A DNA stretch of 54,544 nucleotides from CAZCZY01 sp964503525 (GCA_964503525.1 CAZCZY010000034.1:1-54544); one strand, 5' to 3'; positions 7,566 to 18,097 are shown, numbered from the stretch's first letter. Made by a program: numbers and translations. Notes: generated from the sequence alone by a model not told the origin.

Positions 7566-7631
7566 GCTCTTGTAACGCTGTTTAAGGCGTTTGGAACACA
7601 GACCCAAAAATAAAAGGAGTGCAGCGTCGTC

Positions 7632-10600
7632 ATGGCCAAAAAAACTTCCCAAAACAAACAACGCGTCTTTTTGTGGTTCGGGCTAATTGCCTTGGGCTTG
7701 GGGCTTCTTGTTTTGACAGTGTTCGCTGTAACCGGTGGAACACGCGAACAAAGCAGCGCGCAAACAACCTTTACGTTTACCGAGGATTTTTCTACGACAA
7801 CGTATCAGGATCTTTCAACCACGGCAGATTGGGATACGAGTGACGGCGAGGCCTCACTCTTTCATGGCGAGTGGACAAATATTCAGGACCACTCGATTCC
7901 CGGGCAAAAAGCGCTACCGCCCAACACCTACGCTCAGAATCCTGGAACTGTGACAGTAAATGTAGAAATTGGACCCGACAATCAGCCGCACCTTTTTATA
8001 GTATCCATTGAGTTTCCCAATTCCACGTACTGGTATACGCATTGGGACCCAGATTTTTATGGGCCCAATCAAGGTGCGTGGCTCAAGGGTGATAATACAC
8101 CTGGTGCAGACCACCTTGCTCCGGGATTTCTTAGTGTACAGGCGTCAGGTGCACACCGTTCGTGGTTAATGTTCGATAGTAATAATTTACCAGTTGTAGC
8201 CTTTTGGGATCGCCCGATAATGTTTGGAAATCCTGTGCGGCCATATGCTATGCGCTACTGCTCAAGTACAACACCACTGCCGACGGCAACAATCTTTGAT
8301 CAATTTGGCAACATGGATTGCACTGCAGCAGTGCCGCACGATGCATCAACAAATCCTAGTACGACGTGTCTCACCGATGCAGCAATGGACAGTCAAGATA
8401 GTCTGCATTTTTTGACTGCCTACTGTGGTTCCGCACCTCTAGTAGCTGCAACGGATGAATATACTCGCTGGGATCCGGTAACCAATGCCTGGGTAAAGCT
8501 GGCCGTGCCTAGTGTTCCTGGTGCGGATATTATCGTGTCAGCAGATCAGACTATTTCTGAGGTATTAATTGCCGCATTTCTCGCAGTTGATAGTAATGAC
8601 GTTGTACATATCGGGTATAGAAATGCAGCAACAACTGCTGCACCAAAAGAATTTCGAGGCATCAAAGGAGATCCGTACGGTGCCGGTATTTTTACTGCGC
8701 TAGATGGCACACCAGGCTACACAATAGTAAAATCATGGCCCTCGGGCAGCGTCAATTCTATTTCAATGGCACAGAATCCAGTGACGGATCTGCCGCACTT
8801 TAGCTGGACAGTCACCGGATCTTTTTTCGATACCAACTTTGAACAGACCGCTTGGGATGGACTTCAATTTGTAAAAATAGATGGCACTCCTGGTATGGAT
8901 GCATTTAGCCTCGATGGGATTTTAGTTGCCGCGGGCGGCACCTCGTCCTGGGTTTTTGACCCTAGTAGACCTCGGGGGGAGCCCTCAATAATATTTAGGA
9001 CAGCCTCTGGCCCTCTTCTGACGTATTTTGGTCGTTGGGATGGTACAAGTTTTTCCTCGCATGAGGACAAGGCGCTGCCCGAACCAATGCCTGTCGTCGG
9101 TAGCGGCGGTGGTTTTTCGCCCTTTTTCTCCCTGGCCATCGATAGTGAGGGGATTGCATATGCCGCACGAGGTAAGGCGGGAAGCGATCCAGAGATAGGC
9201 ATCGTCCGATGGACAGAGGAATTTGCAGATGTCACAAGGGATGTTCTTGCATCAACTGCAGTCGACGCCATTGCTGATCCAATATTGACCGCGACACTTA
9301 CCGTTACCGGTGAGAGCCGGGGACGCGCTGGTACTGACGGCCTGGCAGTACCCGTACCCTTAAATCAAGAAGGTCGTAATCAATTTGTGGACGTTGATTG
9401 TTTTATGGCCAACAATGGCACAGATTATTTTCCGATAACTATTGGTCAGGAATTTACTTTCCCGACGGTTGGTTCGCGTCTGCAATGGAAATGCGAAATG
9501 GACTCGGCAACGTTACTGGATCGACCCGTGCTCGATACTTTGAGTATTGCGTACCAAATCGCGCCAAAAGTTCCCAATCTATCACTCTCAAAAGTGCTCG
9601 ACACCGATGGAGACGGTGTATTTAGCGATGACGGCCAGGGAGTTAAACCAGGACAAGTACTATCGTATCAGTTACAAGTTGCAAATAGCGGTGAAGAAGC
9701 GGCTAACAATGTTGTGCTAACTGATGAGATGCCAGTCGGCACGACGTATATCCCGGGTACAACCAAAATCAATGGTGCGCCGGTAGCAGATGTCAACGGA
9801 CAAAGCCCACTGGTATCGGGGCTACCGCTTGGAGATATCTTAGGCGGAACCCTTACCCAAACGGATTGGAGTGGGGGACCAGGCCAGACACTATTTACGG
9901 ATAGCATCAAATTTGAACAATCCAGTGGCGTCAACTTCAAAGTACCGGAAATTCTGCGCATTCCAACTGAGCCGTTGTGGGTCGACGAAGCATTTGCATT
10001 TCCGAACTCTTCGACCGTAACTAGTTCTGGGAACGTGCGTGGTGGGTTAGATTCTGTTGTAGCCCTGGCCGATGGGCGAGTCTTCACGGTCTGGACTCTT
10101 ATAAGCGGTGAGATTCGTGGACGCTTCTTGGATGCCAATGGTAACGCATTGACCGGCGAAATATTGTTGAGTAGTGCTGCGCCTCCAATTGCTAATTTGA
10201 GACCGGCGGCGCGCCAATTACCCAATGGCGAAATAGTTGTTGTCTGGCAAACAGGTTCGTTCGGTACGCCGCAAAAAATAGTGATGCGACGTATCGACCT
10301 AAATGGGGCCTTGCTTACTGGTGAAGTAGTATTGGCAAGTGAACCGTTTGTATTTTTTCCGGCAGGATTTATCGGCTTGGACACGCAGGCTACTTTTGGT
10401 CTTGCCGGAACATCAAAAAGTCCACTCGCAGTAGATGCCGCCGGTGATATCTACGTGAGTTTTATGCGCTCGGATGCGACGGCTGGCTGCCGTGGAGCAT
10501 TTGTGGCCAAGTTTGATAGTGCAGGAAATCCTTTATGGCCTGGTGTACCACATCCGGAAGTGCAAGTCGACGCTGGTGGTTGTACCGTCTCTCGCGCGCC

Positions 10601-12623
10601 ATCAATTGCGGTCAACGGACTTGGGCAAGTCCAAGCAGTTTTTCAAGAAGGGTTATCTGCATTTGGTCCATTTGATTTGATAACGACAACGCTTTCGTCC
10701 GCAGGGGCAATTGTGTCGCCGCCGACAACCATCATTCCTTCTGCTGGTTTGTCTCTTGCGAGCCTTGCAAGAGCACCCGGCTCCTCGACAGAAGTCTTGG
10801 CAATGCTGATTAATGGCGACCCAGGTTGTGGAATAGTATGCCTGGTCCGAGTAAATAACACAGGATCTATTACGGGCACCGCATCACTTGGCAGCGCGAC
10901 CTCTTTTTCGCCCGATGTCGCGGTTGACCATACTGATGGAAGAATATTTGTCAGCTGGTCTGATGCGATTAGTGGGCATGTCACGCAGATGCTCGATGTC
11001 AATCTAGTTCCGCTATCTGGTGAGGTAGTCTCGCCAATTTTTGGAATATCGTTGTCGAATAGTTACATAGATGTAGACGATGCAACAAATTCTGTTTACG
11101 CCGATTGGTTAGAAGGGGTGCCGTTCTTCGGTTTGGACATGCACGTCGGCAAGTTGCAATACGAGCCCATACCACACCAGCTTTCTTCGTCTGTGTTCGA
11201 CGGCGTAGTGGCGAGCACGTGGCAAACGATGATCGGGCATGCCACTGTGCCTCCTGGTACGAGTTTAGCCATCGATGTGCGAACTGGAGACACGTCAACA
11301 CCTGACGGATCTTGGGCTCTATTTACAAATATTCCGTATGGGCTCAATGGCACGCTCATGACCGGAACAATCCCGAGCACACTCAGCCCGCATCGCTACA
11401 TGCAGTATCGCGTAACGATGGAGCATACAAATGTTTCGCTAACGCCAGAGTTGTTTGATATCGCATTTAATCGCACTGCATTGTTTAACGTGACGTACCA
11501 AGTACAAGTGACCGGCCAGGCGGGAACTATCATCAATAATGATGCAATTGCATCGGCCAGCAATGCGCCGACTGCGACTGCAAGCAACACAACGCAAAAT
11601 TCTATATTGCCTGCGTCGACCATCGTCATTGGTGGCGATGATCGCATTGAGACATCGATTGATTTGTCACAACATTTGTTCCCACAAAATCAAACGGCCG
11701 ATTGTGTTTTGGTCGCGCGCGCGGATGAACCGATTGATGCCTTGCCGGGTAGTCCTTTGGCGTCGGCATGTAATGGTTCGATTTTACTGACGCCAACGCA
11801 TAATCTCGACAGCACGGTGCTGACAGAAATTAAACGCCTCATCGCACCGGGCGAGCCTGTATATCTTCTCGGCCAAGAGGCCGCGCTAGATCCAGCCGCA
11901 ATCGAACCAGCGCTCCAAACTGCCGGATTTACCAATCTCAAGCGCGTCGGAGATCGCGAGCGCCGCGGTACATCAGTCAAAATTGCACGCGAACTTGACC
12001 TGTACGAGCCGCAACCATTTACCAAAGCAATCCTCGCCAATGGAAATACATTTGTAGATGCATTATCGGCGTCTAGCTTTGCCAGTATCCGTGATCTGGG
12101 TGGTGCCAGAAAGCCACTCCTCTTGGTCGAACCAGAGCAGCTTTCTGCCGAGGTCAAGGACTTTTTGTCTGCTACTCCAACGATCACAACGATTTACGAG
12201 ATCGGCGGACTTACTGTGCTCGGTCAAACATTGGACAAAGAAGCAAAAGCACTGCCGCAAAAACCACAAACCGAGCGAATCGCAGGTGCGGATCGATTTG
12301 TCACCACGACTCTCGTTGCCGATCGCTTCTTCCCAATTCCGGTCACGACGTTTGTTATGTCTGGTTTTGGTATCCCGGCACGAACACCCCAAGGCGCACT
12401 GCTGCCAGGTACCGCTTCTGTGCCGATTGACGCATTGCTCGCCGGACCAGCAGCAGCCGCTAAAAATGCGCCGATAATTTTTGTTCGACCAGATAGGTTG
12501 CCAACGCCGGTGCGAAACTGCTTTGAGAATCACGACAAAACCATTGGTCAGGTCTACTTTATCGGCGGCGACCAAGTAATCCACCCGAGCGTGCGACAAG
12601 CAATAATTGATCTACTCAAATAG
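7632..12623 (+). CDS. giant cell-surface protein with DUF11-like domain and three C-terminal CWB2-like repeats
   Basis: 1663 aa. A basic N-terminus and hydrophobic segment (about 14-36) act as signal or anchor. Next comes a mature region starting 'FTEDFSTTTYQD', a large propeller-like region (about 60-540) with 'IGPDNQPHLF' and 'DSNDVVHIGY' repeats, and a beta domain to about 650. A Ca-binding-like DTDGDGVFSDDG (around 656) leads into a DUF11-type domain ('YQLQVANSGEEAANNVVLTD'). A second propeller-like region (about 790-1180), a discoidin-like stretch and finally three cell-wall-binding-repeat-2-like units (about 1330-1663: IGGDDRIETS, ERRGTS, IAGADRFVTT) follow. Probably a cell-surface or S-layer-like protein held to the envelope by the CWB2 region. 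It has a consensus promoter and Shine-Dalgarno. Tandem paralogue follows after 10 nt. Confidence 0.85.
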   Translation: MAKKTSQNKQRVFLWFGLIALGLGLLVLTVFAVTGGTREQSSAQTTFTFTEDFSTTTYQDLSTTADWDTSDGEASLFHGEWTNIQDHSIPGQKALPPNTYAQNPGTVTVNVEIGPDNQPHLFIVSIEFPNSTYWYTHWDPDFYGPNQGAWLKGDNTPGADHLAPGFLSVQASGAHRSWLMFDSNNLPVVAFWDRPIMFGNPVRPYAMRYCSSTTPLPTATIFDQFGNMDCTAAVPHDASTNPSTTCLTDAAMDSQDSLHFLTAYCGSAPLVAATDEYTRWDPVTNAWVKLAVPSVPGADIIVSADQTISEVLIAAFLAVDSNDVVHIGYRNAATTAAPKEFRGIKGDPYGAGIFTALDGTPGYTIVKSWPSGSVNSISMAQNPVTDLPHFSWTVTGSFFDTNFEQTAWDGLQFVKIDGTPGMDAFSLDGILVAAGGTSSWVFDPSRPRGEPSIIFRTASGPLLTYFGRWDGTSFSSHEDKALPEPMPVVGSGGGFSPFFSLAIDSEGIAYAARGKAGSDPEIGIVRWTEEFADVTRDVLASTAVDAIADPILTATLTVTGESRGRAGTDGLAVPVPLNQEGRNQFVDVDCFMANNGTDYFPITIGQEFTFPTVGSRLQWKCEMDSATLLDRPVLDTLSIAYQIAPKVPNLSLSKVLDTDGDGVFSDDGQGVKPGQVLSYQLQVANSGEEAANNVVLTDEMPVGTTYIPGTTKINGAPVADVNGQSPLVSGLPLGDILGGTLTQTDWSGGPGQTLFTDSIKFEQSSGVNFKVPEILRIPTEPLWVDEAFAFPNSSTVTSSGNVRGGLDSVVALADGRVFTVWTLISGEIRGRFLDANGNALTGEILLSSAAPPIANLRPAARQLPNGEIVVVWQTGSFGTPQKIVMRRIDLNGALLTGEVVLASEPFVFFPAGFIGLDTQATFGLAGTSKSPLAVDAAGDIYVSFMRSDATAGCRGAFVAKFDSAGNPLWPGVPHPEVQVDAGGCTVSRAPSIAVNGLGQVQAVFQEGLSAFGPFDLITTTLSSAGAIVSPPTTIIPSAGLSLASLARAPGSSTEVLAMLINGDPGCGIVCLVRVNNTGSITGTASLGSATSFSPDVAVDHTDGRIFVSWSDAISGHVTQMLDVNLVPLSGEVVSPIFGISLSNSYIDVDDATNSVYADWLEGVPFFGLDMHVGKLQYEPIPHQLSSSVFDGVVASTWQTMIGHATVPPGTSLAIDVRTGDTSTPDGSWALFTNIPYGLNGTLMTGTIPSTLSPHRYMQYRVTMEHTNVSLTPELFDIAFNRTALFNVTYQVQVTGQAGTIINNDAIASASNAPTATASNTTQNSILPASTIVIGGDDRIETSIDLSQHLFPQNQTADCVLVARADEPIDALPGSPLASACNGSILLTPTHNLDSTVLTEIKRLIAPGEPVYLLGQEAALDPAAIEPALQTAGFTNLKRVGDRERRGTSVKIARELDLYEPQPFTKAILANGNTFVDALSASSFASIRDLGGARKPLLLVEPEQLSAEVKDFLSATPTITTIYEIGGLTVLGQTLDKEAKALPQKPQTERIAGADRFVTTTLVADRFFPIPVTTFVMSGFGIPARTPQGALLPGTASVPIDALLAGPAAAAKNAPIIFVRPDRLPTPVRNCFENHDKTIGQVYFIGGDQVIHPSVRQAIIDLLK

Positions 12624-12633
12624 TCGTACGATC

Positions 12634-15600
12634 ATGACAAAAAATAACTCATCAATAAAATCAGGACACCTCATTATTTGGGCGACGTTAAGCGCTGTCG
12701 TCATTTGGTTACTCATGGTGACTGTATTTTTACTCACCGGCGGCGAACGCATATCGTCAGAGGCTCAAGATTTTTCTTTTGACGAAGATTTTAGTACGAC
12801 AACATTTATGGATCCCACGACAACCGCAGACTGGGATCCGACAATCGGTGAAGCGAGTTTGTTTCATGGGGAGTGGACGACATTAGAAGATCTCACTTTA
12901 AAAGGTCCGCAAGAAATTCCGCAGCTCGTTCCGGGACTTTACAATATGGCCGGTTCCGATCTTACTATTGGTCCAGATGATCAACCATGGATTACATTCT
13001 CGTCAATTGATACGACGCTTGCTCCAACTGCGCCACATCGCCAAGCAGCATTTAGCCGCTGGAACCCAACCTTTTTTGGACCAGACCAAGGCGCTTGGGT
13101 AAAAATGGATAGCACACAGGGTGCCGATATTCTTTCACCACTCCGACAACAGGGGGCCGGACCTGGACTAGGATTTGATACCGCGGGAAACCCAATCGCA
13201 CACTGGTGGGCTCGACCAACTGTGGGTGATGATACCGAACTGTACATAACGCGTTGGTGTCCGCTACTTTCCGCCTGGGGAAACATGACGTGTACCGCCA
13301 CCGGAGAAGAGCAAATCACTGTAAACGCAACCGCCTCGCAAACGAGCGTTATGGTGGTCGACTCAGTGGGAAATCCGCATATCACCTACGATACTACTGC
13401 AGGAGTTGCTTACCAGTTTTGGAACGGAGCCACATGGACACCGACACCAACAGATCCGCCCGTGATCATTGCGCCCGCTGTGGGAGCGATCAATCATCGG
13501 ATGTCGATCGGCGCACTTGACCAACTGTATATGAGCTTCAGCCCAGGCTCTGCCACTATCGATGTCATTACAAAAACCGTCGGGAGCGGATGGACCAACC
13601 TTACTGGAGGTGCGGGAGCGACAACCGTCATGATTGGTAACATTCACTCTCAAATTACTGATCCAGCTACAGGCGATCCACATTTCTTTACGGGCGGAGT
13701 AAAACATGTCTTTTGGAATGAGTCGGCGGCGGCTACGCCAGGAGGCAACATCGAAAGTTTTTTGAATGGACCTGGTACTGATGAGGATGTTGCACCTGGC
13801 GTCTCGGCATTCGCGTCGGCATTTAATCCGGCAGTAACAGATGACCTGCAAGTCTTGATAATTCCTTCAGCTTTTGCGGCACCAGCATTCTATCACTGGA
13901 ATGGCTCGGCCTGGACACCACACCCCAAAAAAACAGATCCAGAAATAGTGCCGCTGGATCCCGCATTTACGTTTGCAACGATCGCGGTGAATAGTTCTGG
14001 TGTCAGCTTTGTCTTAGGCCGACCTATCAGCCAACCCACTATGCAGATCACCCGTTTTACTAAAGAACGGGTTGACGAAGCGCGCAATATAATCCAGAGC
14101 ACATCTGTTGATTCCACGGATTTACCAATAGAATCTGCCACACTGACTTTGTCGGGTGTTAGCGAGGGAATAAATGGAACACAGCCGCTCAATGTCAATG
14201 GTCGCAATGCATTTGTGGATGTTGACCTCCAATTCTCTAATGATGGTGGGCTTAATTTTTATCCTGCCACAGTCGGTGAGCAATTTATTTTCCCGACACT
14301 CGGCACCAATCTTGTGTACAAACTTACGTTCGACTCCGGTACTTTGTTAGACAGGCCAGTCATCGACAGCGTACATATTGATTACACCACCGCTGTAGGT
14401 CAACCAAACTTGACTCTTCTCAAAGGGGTCGATACCAACAGCGACGGTAGTTTTACCGACGACGGCCAAAAAGTAAATCCAGGGGACACCCTTGCATATC
14501 AAATTCGTGTTGCCAACGATGGCACAGCGCCTCTCAATGATGTTGTTGTTACCGACAATCTGCCGCCAGGGACGACGTATGTTCCGGGTTCGACGACATT
14601 GAATGGAAATCCTGTACCGGATAGCGGCAGCACGAACCAGCTTTTCTCAAGCGGCATTAACGTTGGCACACTCGACTCCGGAACATTTGTACAGGCGGAA
14701 TGGTCAAATGGTCCGGGGCAGACCACGTATGGAGATCACGCTAGGTTTGATTCAGAAAACGGTACACGCTGGCGAACCCCAGAAGTTCTTAAAATGCCAA
14801 CCGACAATTTGTTTGTGGATGAGAGATTTACACCTGAGGGTCAAGCAGTGCGGCTGGATCAAACGCAAGCTGAAGGTGATACCGCAAGTGATTTATTCCT
14901 AGATTTACCGGGCCTCCAGGGTGCGGTCATGCTCAATGACGGTAGATTGTTCGCTACGTGGTGGAAAGATTTTGATGGATCTCCCGGAAGTGGACATGTT
15001 GTCGGTCGTTTCTTTAGTCGTGACGGCATTGCAACCGGTAATGAGTTTGTGATTAGCACAACCCCGCCAGGAACAGAGCTTCACCAAAGGCCTGCTGCGG
15101 TGCAGCTCTCAACGGGTGATATTATCGTCGCCTGGAATCGCGTACAATTTTTTACGTCAACGGAAGTTGTTCTGCAGCGGTTAACGAGTATGGGTACGTT
15201 GGTTGGGACCAACGAAATCGTGATCGACTCGGCTGGTCCAGGGTTCACGGAGTTTGTCGATCTTGATATGAACCCGCTGTTTTTTTTGCTTAGTCCAAAA
15301 AGCACACTTGTAGCAGACGTGAGTGGAAATTTCTATATGGGCTGGACCAAATCGGCGGAGCCGTTCCCTGGATGTGGCAAAGCATTTGTCGCTGGATTTG
15401 ATGCGTTGGCGAATCCATTGCCAAATTTTCCGGCGACGCAAATTAACGAGTCGGTAGGTCCTGAGAGCTGTTCGGTCAGACAGGCGCCATCGCTCGCGAT
15501 CAGCCCCAGTGGCAAGCTCATCGCGGCGTTTTCTGCCGGCACATCTTTCGGTTTTGGAACTAAAATTCGAGTGGCGTCAGTCGATTTTACTGGGATCAGC

Positions 15601-17412
15601 CCTATTATTTCTGGCCCAGTCGATTTGTTCTCGGGTAGCACGTCCTTATTGCTTGGACCAGTCGCGAATATGCCGTCAGGTACGTTTGTTGTTGGTTTTG
15701 ATGATGATGGCGTGCAACTTCTACAGCGGTTTGATGAGAATCTCGTACCCCTGGGTCCGATCATTACGGGTACTGGATCTGGTGGCGCCGTTTTATCCGA
15801 CGTAACTCTAGGACGAGTCGTTACCGCAACATTTGGTTTTGCGCGATTGTTTGATCAGACGCTCACCCCGTTGTCTGGTGTGGTTGGGCTTGGGTTTCCT
15901 GGAAGCACCAATGCAGCAATTGATCCTGGCACACAAAGTATTTGGGCAATTGGTGGTAATAATAGTGAGGTGAGTTCCATTTTCGGAACTTTATTGCAGT
16001 ACGAGCCTTCCGCTCACGTCCTATTTTCTTCCGTAATTGACTCCGGCCAACCAAGCACGTGGGGGCAGCTCGACACAACACAAATTGTTCCGGCCGGCTC
16101 AGAGCTCCATTTCAAGGTACGAACCGGCAACACCTCAACACCCGAAGCGAGCTGGTCGTTGTTTACTGAGGTCGCGCCCGGAGCAGAGATTCCGGCAGCG
16201 CTCAACGGGACGCGCTATCTGCAATATCAAGTTGAATTTGTGCATAGTGACGTAAATGTCACGCCAGAGTTGCACGACTTGACGATCAGTCGCCAAGGCC
16301 TCGCGACGATTGAGTTTAAGGTGCGGGTAAATGCAACGTCCGGTACGGTCATCGGTAACACCGCGACAGCAAGTGCGGCCGGTGGCGCGGTGACCTCGGT
16401 CGCAACCACTCAAAATACTGTAGGGGAGCCAACGGTAGAAGTGATTGGCGGTGTGACACGCCTTGATACAGCGATCTTGGTCTCGCAGCAACTATTTCCG
16501 ACGGCGCAATCGGCGGATGCAGTGGTGTTGATTCGCTCCGACGATCTCGTGGAAGGACTATCCGGCGCGCCACTCGCCGCACAACTCAACGCGCCGATCT
16601 TGCTCACACCTACTGACCACCTAGACGCAAACGTTCTCACAGAAATAAAACGCTTGATTGATCCGACTGATCCTGTCGTTATGCTTGGCCGTGAAAAAGC
16701 ACTCTCAGAAAATGTTGCCGACCAACTACGCGCCGCAGGATTTAAAAACATCCAACGTGATGGTGGCCCAGAGCGAACCGCAACTTCTGCATTGATCGCG
16801 CTACATTTACAAAGTCTAGAACCAGCGACTATCCACGAAGCCTTTATTGCGAACGCGTATGTTCCGGCTGATGCGCTCTCATCGTCCTCGCCAGCATCGA
16901 TCAAAGCGCCAACCAGCACCAGAAAACCCGTCTTATTAACTGCGCCCGATCGATTGTCGCCTGAGATGCAAACATATCTCAACGCGCATCCAAATCTCAC
17001 AAAGATTTTTATTGCCGGTGGTATCAAAGCGGTGGGCAGCGCTGTCGAACAATCCTTACGATCGCTCGCGCAAGGACCGAGCATCGAGCGCATTGCCGGC
17101 CCCGAGCGTTTTGCAACTAGCACTCGCATGGCCGATCGCTTTTTCCCAAGCCCATCGCAAATATTTATCATGTCAGGTACGGCTTTTCCTGGTCGCACGC
17201 TGACTGGCCAATTTATCGACGCACTTTTGGTCGGCCCCATTGCCGCACGTAATAGCGCGCCGGCAATCTTTGTCGCCAAGTCTTCTGTGCCGGATGCTGT
17301 TCGTGACTACTTACTTAAACACCGTGGAACGATCAACAAAATCACTGTGATCGGCGGGCCAAACTCGATCGAGCCAAAAGTCTACGAAGAGATGCTCGAT
17401 CTTCTAAAGTAG
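12634..17412 (+). CDS. giant cell-surface protein, tandem paralogue of the 7632 gene (DUF11-like, three CWB2-like repeats)
   Basis: 1592 aa. ATG 12634 is preferred because it puts a Lys/Ser-rich tail before the hydrophobic signal/anchor (about 18-40); no clear Shine-Dalgarno, and only 10 nt separate it from the upstream stop, so it is co-transcribed. Domain order matches the upstream protein: 'DEDFSTTTFMDPTTTADWD' start, propeller-like repeats, DTNSDGSFTDDG (about 600) and DUF11-type domain, second propeller-like region, discoidin-like stretch, and CWB2-like repeats from about 1268 to the end (IGGVTRLDTA, IAGPERFATS). The N-terminal start and CWB2 ends are well conserved between the two, the middles much less. 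It arose by tandem duplication; divergence of the ligand-facing part suggests different targets. Confidence 0.85.
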   Translation: MTKNNSSIKSGHLIIWATLSAVVIWLLMVTVFLLTGGERISSEAQDFSFDEDFSTTTFMDPTTTADWDPTIGEASLFHGEWTTLEDLTLKGPQEIPQLVPGLYNMAGSDLTIGPDDQPWITFSSIDTTLAPTAPHRQAAFSRWNPTFFGPDQGAWVKMDSTQGADILSPLRQQGAGPGLGFDTAGNPIAHWWARPTVGDDTELYITRWCPLLSAWGNMTCTATGEEQITVNATASQTSVMVVDSVGNPHITYDTTAGVAYQFWNGATWTPTPTDPPVIIAPAVGAINHRMSIGALDQLYMSFSPGSATIDVITKTVGSGWTNLTGGAGATTVMIGNIHSQITDPATGDPHFFTGGVKHVFWNESAAATPGGNIESFLNGPGTDEDVAPGVSAFASAFNPAVTDDLQVLIIPSAFAAPAFYHWNGSAWTPHPKKTDPEIVPLDPAFTFATIAVNSSGVSFVLGRPISQPTMQITRFTKERVDEARNIIQSTSVDSTDLPIESATLTLSGVSEGINGTQPLNVNGRNAFVDVDLQFSNDGGLNFYPATVGEQFIFPTLGTNLVYKLTFDSGTLLDRPVIDSVHIDYTTAVGQPNLTLLKGVDTNSDGSFTDDGQKVNPGDTLAYQIRVANDGTAPLNDVVVTDNLPPGTTYVPGSTTLNGNPVPDSGSTNQLFSSGINVGTLDSGTFVQAEWSNGPGQTTYGDHARFDSENGTRWRTPEVLKMPTDNLFVDERFTPEGQAVRLDQTQAEGDTASDLFLDLPGLQGAVMLNDGRLFATWWKDFDGSPGSGHVVGRFFSRDGIATGNEFVISTTPPGTELHQRPAAVQLSTGDIIVAWNRVQFFTSTEVVLQRLTSMGTLVGTNEIVIDSAGPGFTEFVDLDMNPLFFLLSPKSTLVADVSGNFYMGWTKSAEPFPGCGKAFVAGFDALANPLPNFPATQINESVGPESCSVRQAPSLAISPSGKLIAAFSAGTSFGFGTKIRVASVDFTGISPIISGPVDLFSGSTSLLLGPVANMPSGTFVVGFDDDGVQLLQRFDENLVPLGPIITGTGSGGAVLSDVTLGRVVTATFGFARLFDQTLTPLSGVVGLGFPGSTNAAIDPGTQSIWAIGGNNSEVSSIFGTLLQYEPSAHVLFSSVIDSGQPSTWGQLDTTQIVPAGSELHFKVRTGNTSTPEASWSLFTEVAPGAEIPAALNGTRYLQYQVEFVHSDVNVTPELHDLTISRQGLATIEFKVRVNATSGTVIGNTATASAAGGAVTSVATTQNTVGEPTVEVIGGVTRLDTAILVSQQLFPTAQSADAVVLIRSDDLVEGLSGAPLAAQLNAPILLTPTDHLDANVLTEIKRLIDPTDPVVMLGREKALSENVADQLRAAGFKNIQRDGGPERTATSALIALHLQSLEPATIHEAFIANAYVPADALSSSSPASIKAPTSTRKPVLLTAPDRLSPEMQTYLNAHPNLTKIFIAGGIKAVGSAVEQSLRSLAQGPSIERIAGPERFATSTRMADRFFPSPSQIFIMSGTAFPGRTLTGQFIDALLVGPIAARNSAPAIFVAKSSVPDAVRDYLLKHRGTINKITVIGGPNSIEPKVYEEMLDLLK

Positions 17413-17440
17413 GCACTGCACTCACACAAATTGAGAAGCA

Positions 17441-17470
17441 TTGACGCGCACGGGTCCGCAGTGCTATCAA
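17441..17470 (+). promoter_or_regulatory. promoter of the XRE regulator
   Basis: TTGACG (17441-17446), 18-nt spacer, TATCAA (17465-17470). It lies inside an inverted repeat GCACTGC (17413-17419) / GCAGTGC (17458-17464) that could end the upstream transcript or act as an operator. Confidence 0.45.
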
Positions 17471-17495
17471 AACCTACTTGTGGAGGTGGCCATTA

Positions 17496-17900
17496 GTGAC
17501 AGAAGACTTTGGAGAGTTCGTTAATAAAAGGCGCGAACAGCAAAGACTGACGCAACGAAAACTGGGAGCGATGCTTGGTGTGTCGCCGACCTGTATCACG
17601 TTGTGGGAGACCGCCCATCAATTGCCACATAAGAATCGCCTGGTAAATATTGCACAAGCGCTCGACGTAGAACTGGAAGCGCTCATGGCGGTTTATTCCA
17701 ACGGACGGGCCTCTACGCTAGTCGTCAAGGCCGACCCCTTTGTGGCGCGCGTCATAGATCTCAAATACCAACGCGTTACAGCAGATGATCTGCAGGCGCT
17801 CCTCGATGTCAAAAAGGGGTTTGCACAGGAGACGAGCTTTGAGTTCGTAACACAGTTCCTTTGGCATCGTAAACAATCCCTCTCGCCGGACAACAAATAG
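17496..17900 (+). CDS. XRE-family helix-turn-helix DNA-binding protein
   Basis: 134 aa. GTG 17496 is chosen because GGAGGT (17482-17487) sits 8-9 nt before it. Residues 5-62 form a Cro/CI-type HTH: 'FGEFVNKRREQQRLTQRKLG' helix, 'LGVSPTCITLWET' recognition helix, 'LVNIAQALDVELEALM'. The remaining 70 residues have two predicted helices and no recognised effector domain. Cytosolic transcription regulator, target unknown. The terminator stem includes the stop codon. Confidence 0.85.
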   Translation: MTEDFGEFVNKRREQQRLTQRKLGAMLGVSPTCITLWETAHQLPHKNRLVNIAQALDVELEALMAVYSNGRASTLVVKADPFVARVIDLKYQRVTADDLQALLDVKKGFAQETSFEFVTQFLWHRKQSLSPDNK

Positions 17901-17917
17901 TTGCCGGCGTTTTTTTA
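17884..17917 (+). terminator. intrinsic terminator overlapping the XRE stop codon
   Basis: Stem CGCCGG-(A)-CAAC (17884-17894) with GTTG-CCGGCG (17900-17909), 5-nt loop containing the TAG, seven T residues. Confidence 0.85.
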
Positions 17918-17966
17918 CTTGCCAGGGTGTTGTACAGTACAAATGCAGCAGATAGCGACAGTCCGT

Positions 17967-18060
17967 GGAGGGATCGCATAGTGGCCGAGTGCAATTGCTT
18001 GGAAAGCAATCAGACCGGTTTATCCCGGTCTCGAGGGTTCGAATCCCTCTCCCTCCGCCA
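17967..18060 (+). tRNA. tRNA-Ser (anticodon GGA)
   Basis: 94 nt including an encoded CCA (18058-18060). Acceptor GGAGGGA (17967-17973) pairs with TCCCTCC (18050-18056); anticodon stem ATTGC/GCAAT with loop TTGGAAA (anticodon GGA); long variable arm (ACCGG/CCGGT type) as expected for a class II serine tRNA; T-arm GGGTTCGAATCCC. A small palindrome TTGTAC-A-GTACAA (17930-17942) lies upstream. Confidence 0.96.
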
Positions 18061-18097
18061 GAAAATGAAGTCACGTGCAAAGATCATCAAGTTTCGC

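Noticed and set aside
9668..10384. A 238-codon minus-strand frame
   Set aside because: Shadow of the giant surface protein; Pro/Ser-rich without domain features.
16410..17279. A 289-codon minus-strand frame
   Set aside because: Mirrors the CWB2 region of the 12634 gene; the plus frame has clear repeats.
17413..17464. Inverted repeat GCACTGC/GCAGTGC as a terminator of the 12634 gene
   Set aside because: Stem is only 7 bp with a long loop and no T-tract; could be chance or an operator, so it is mentioned only with the promoter.
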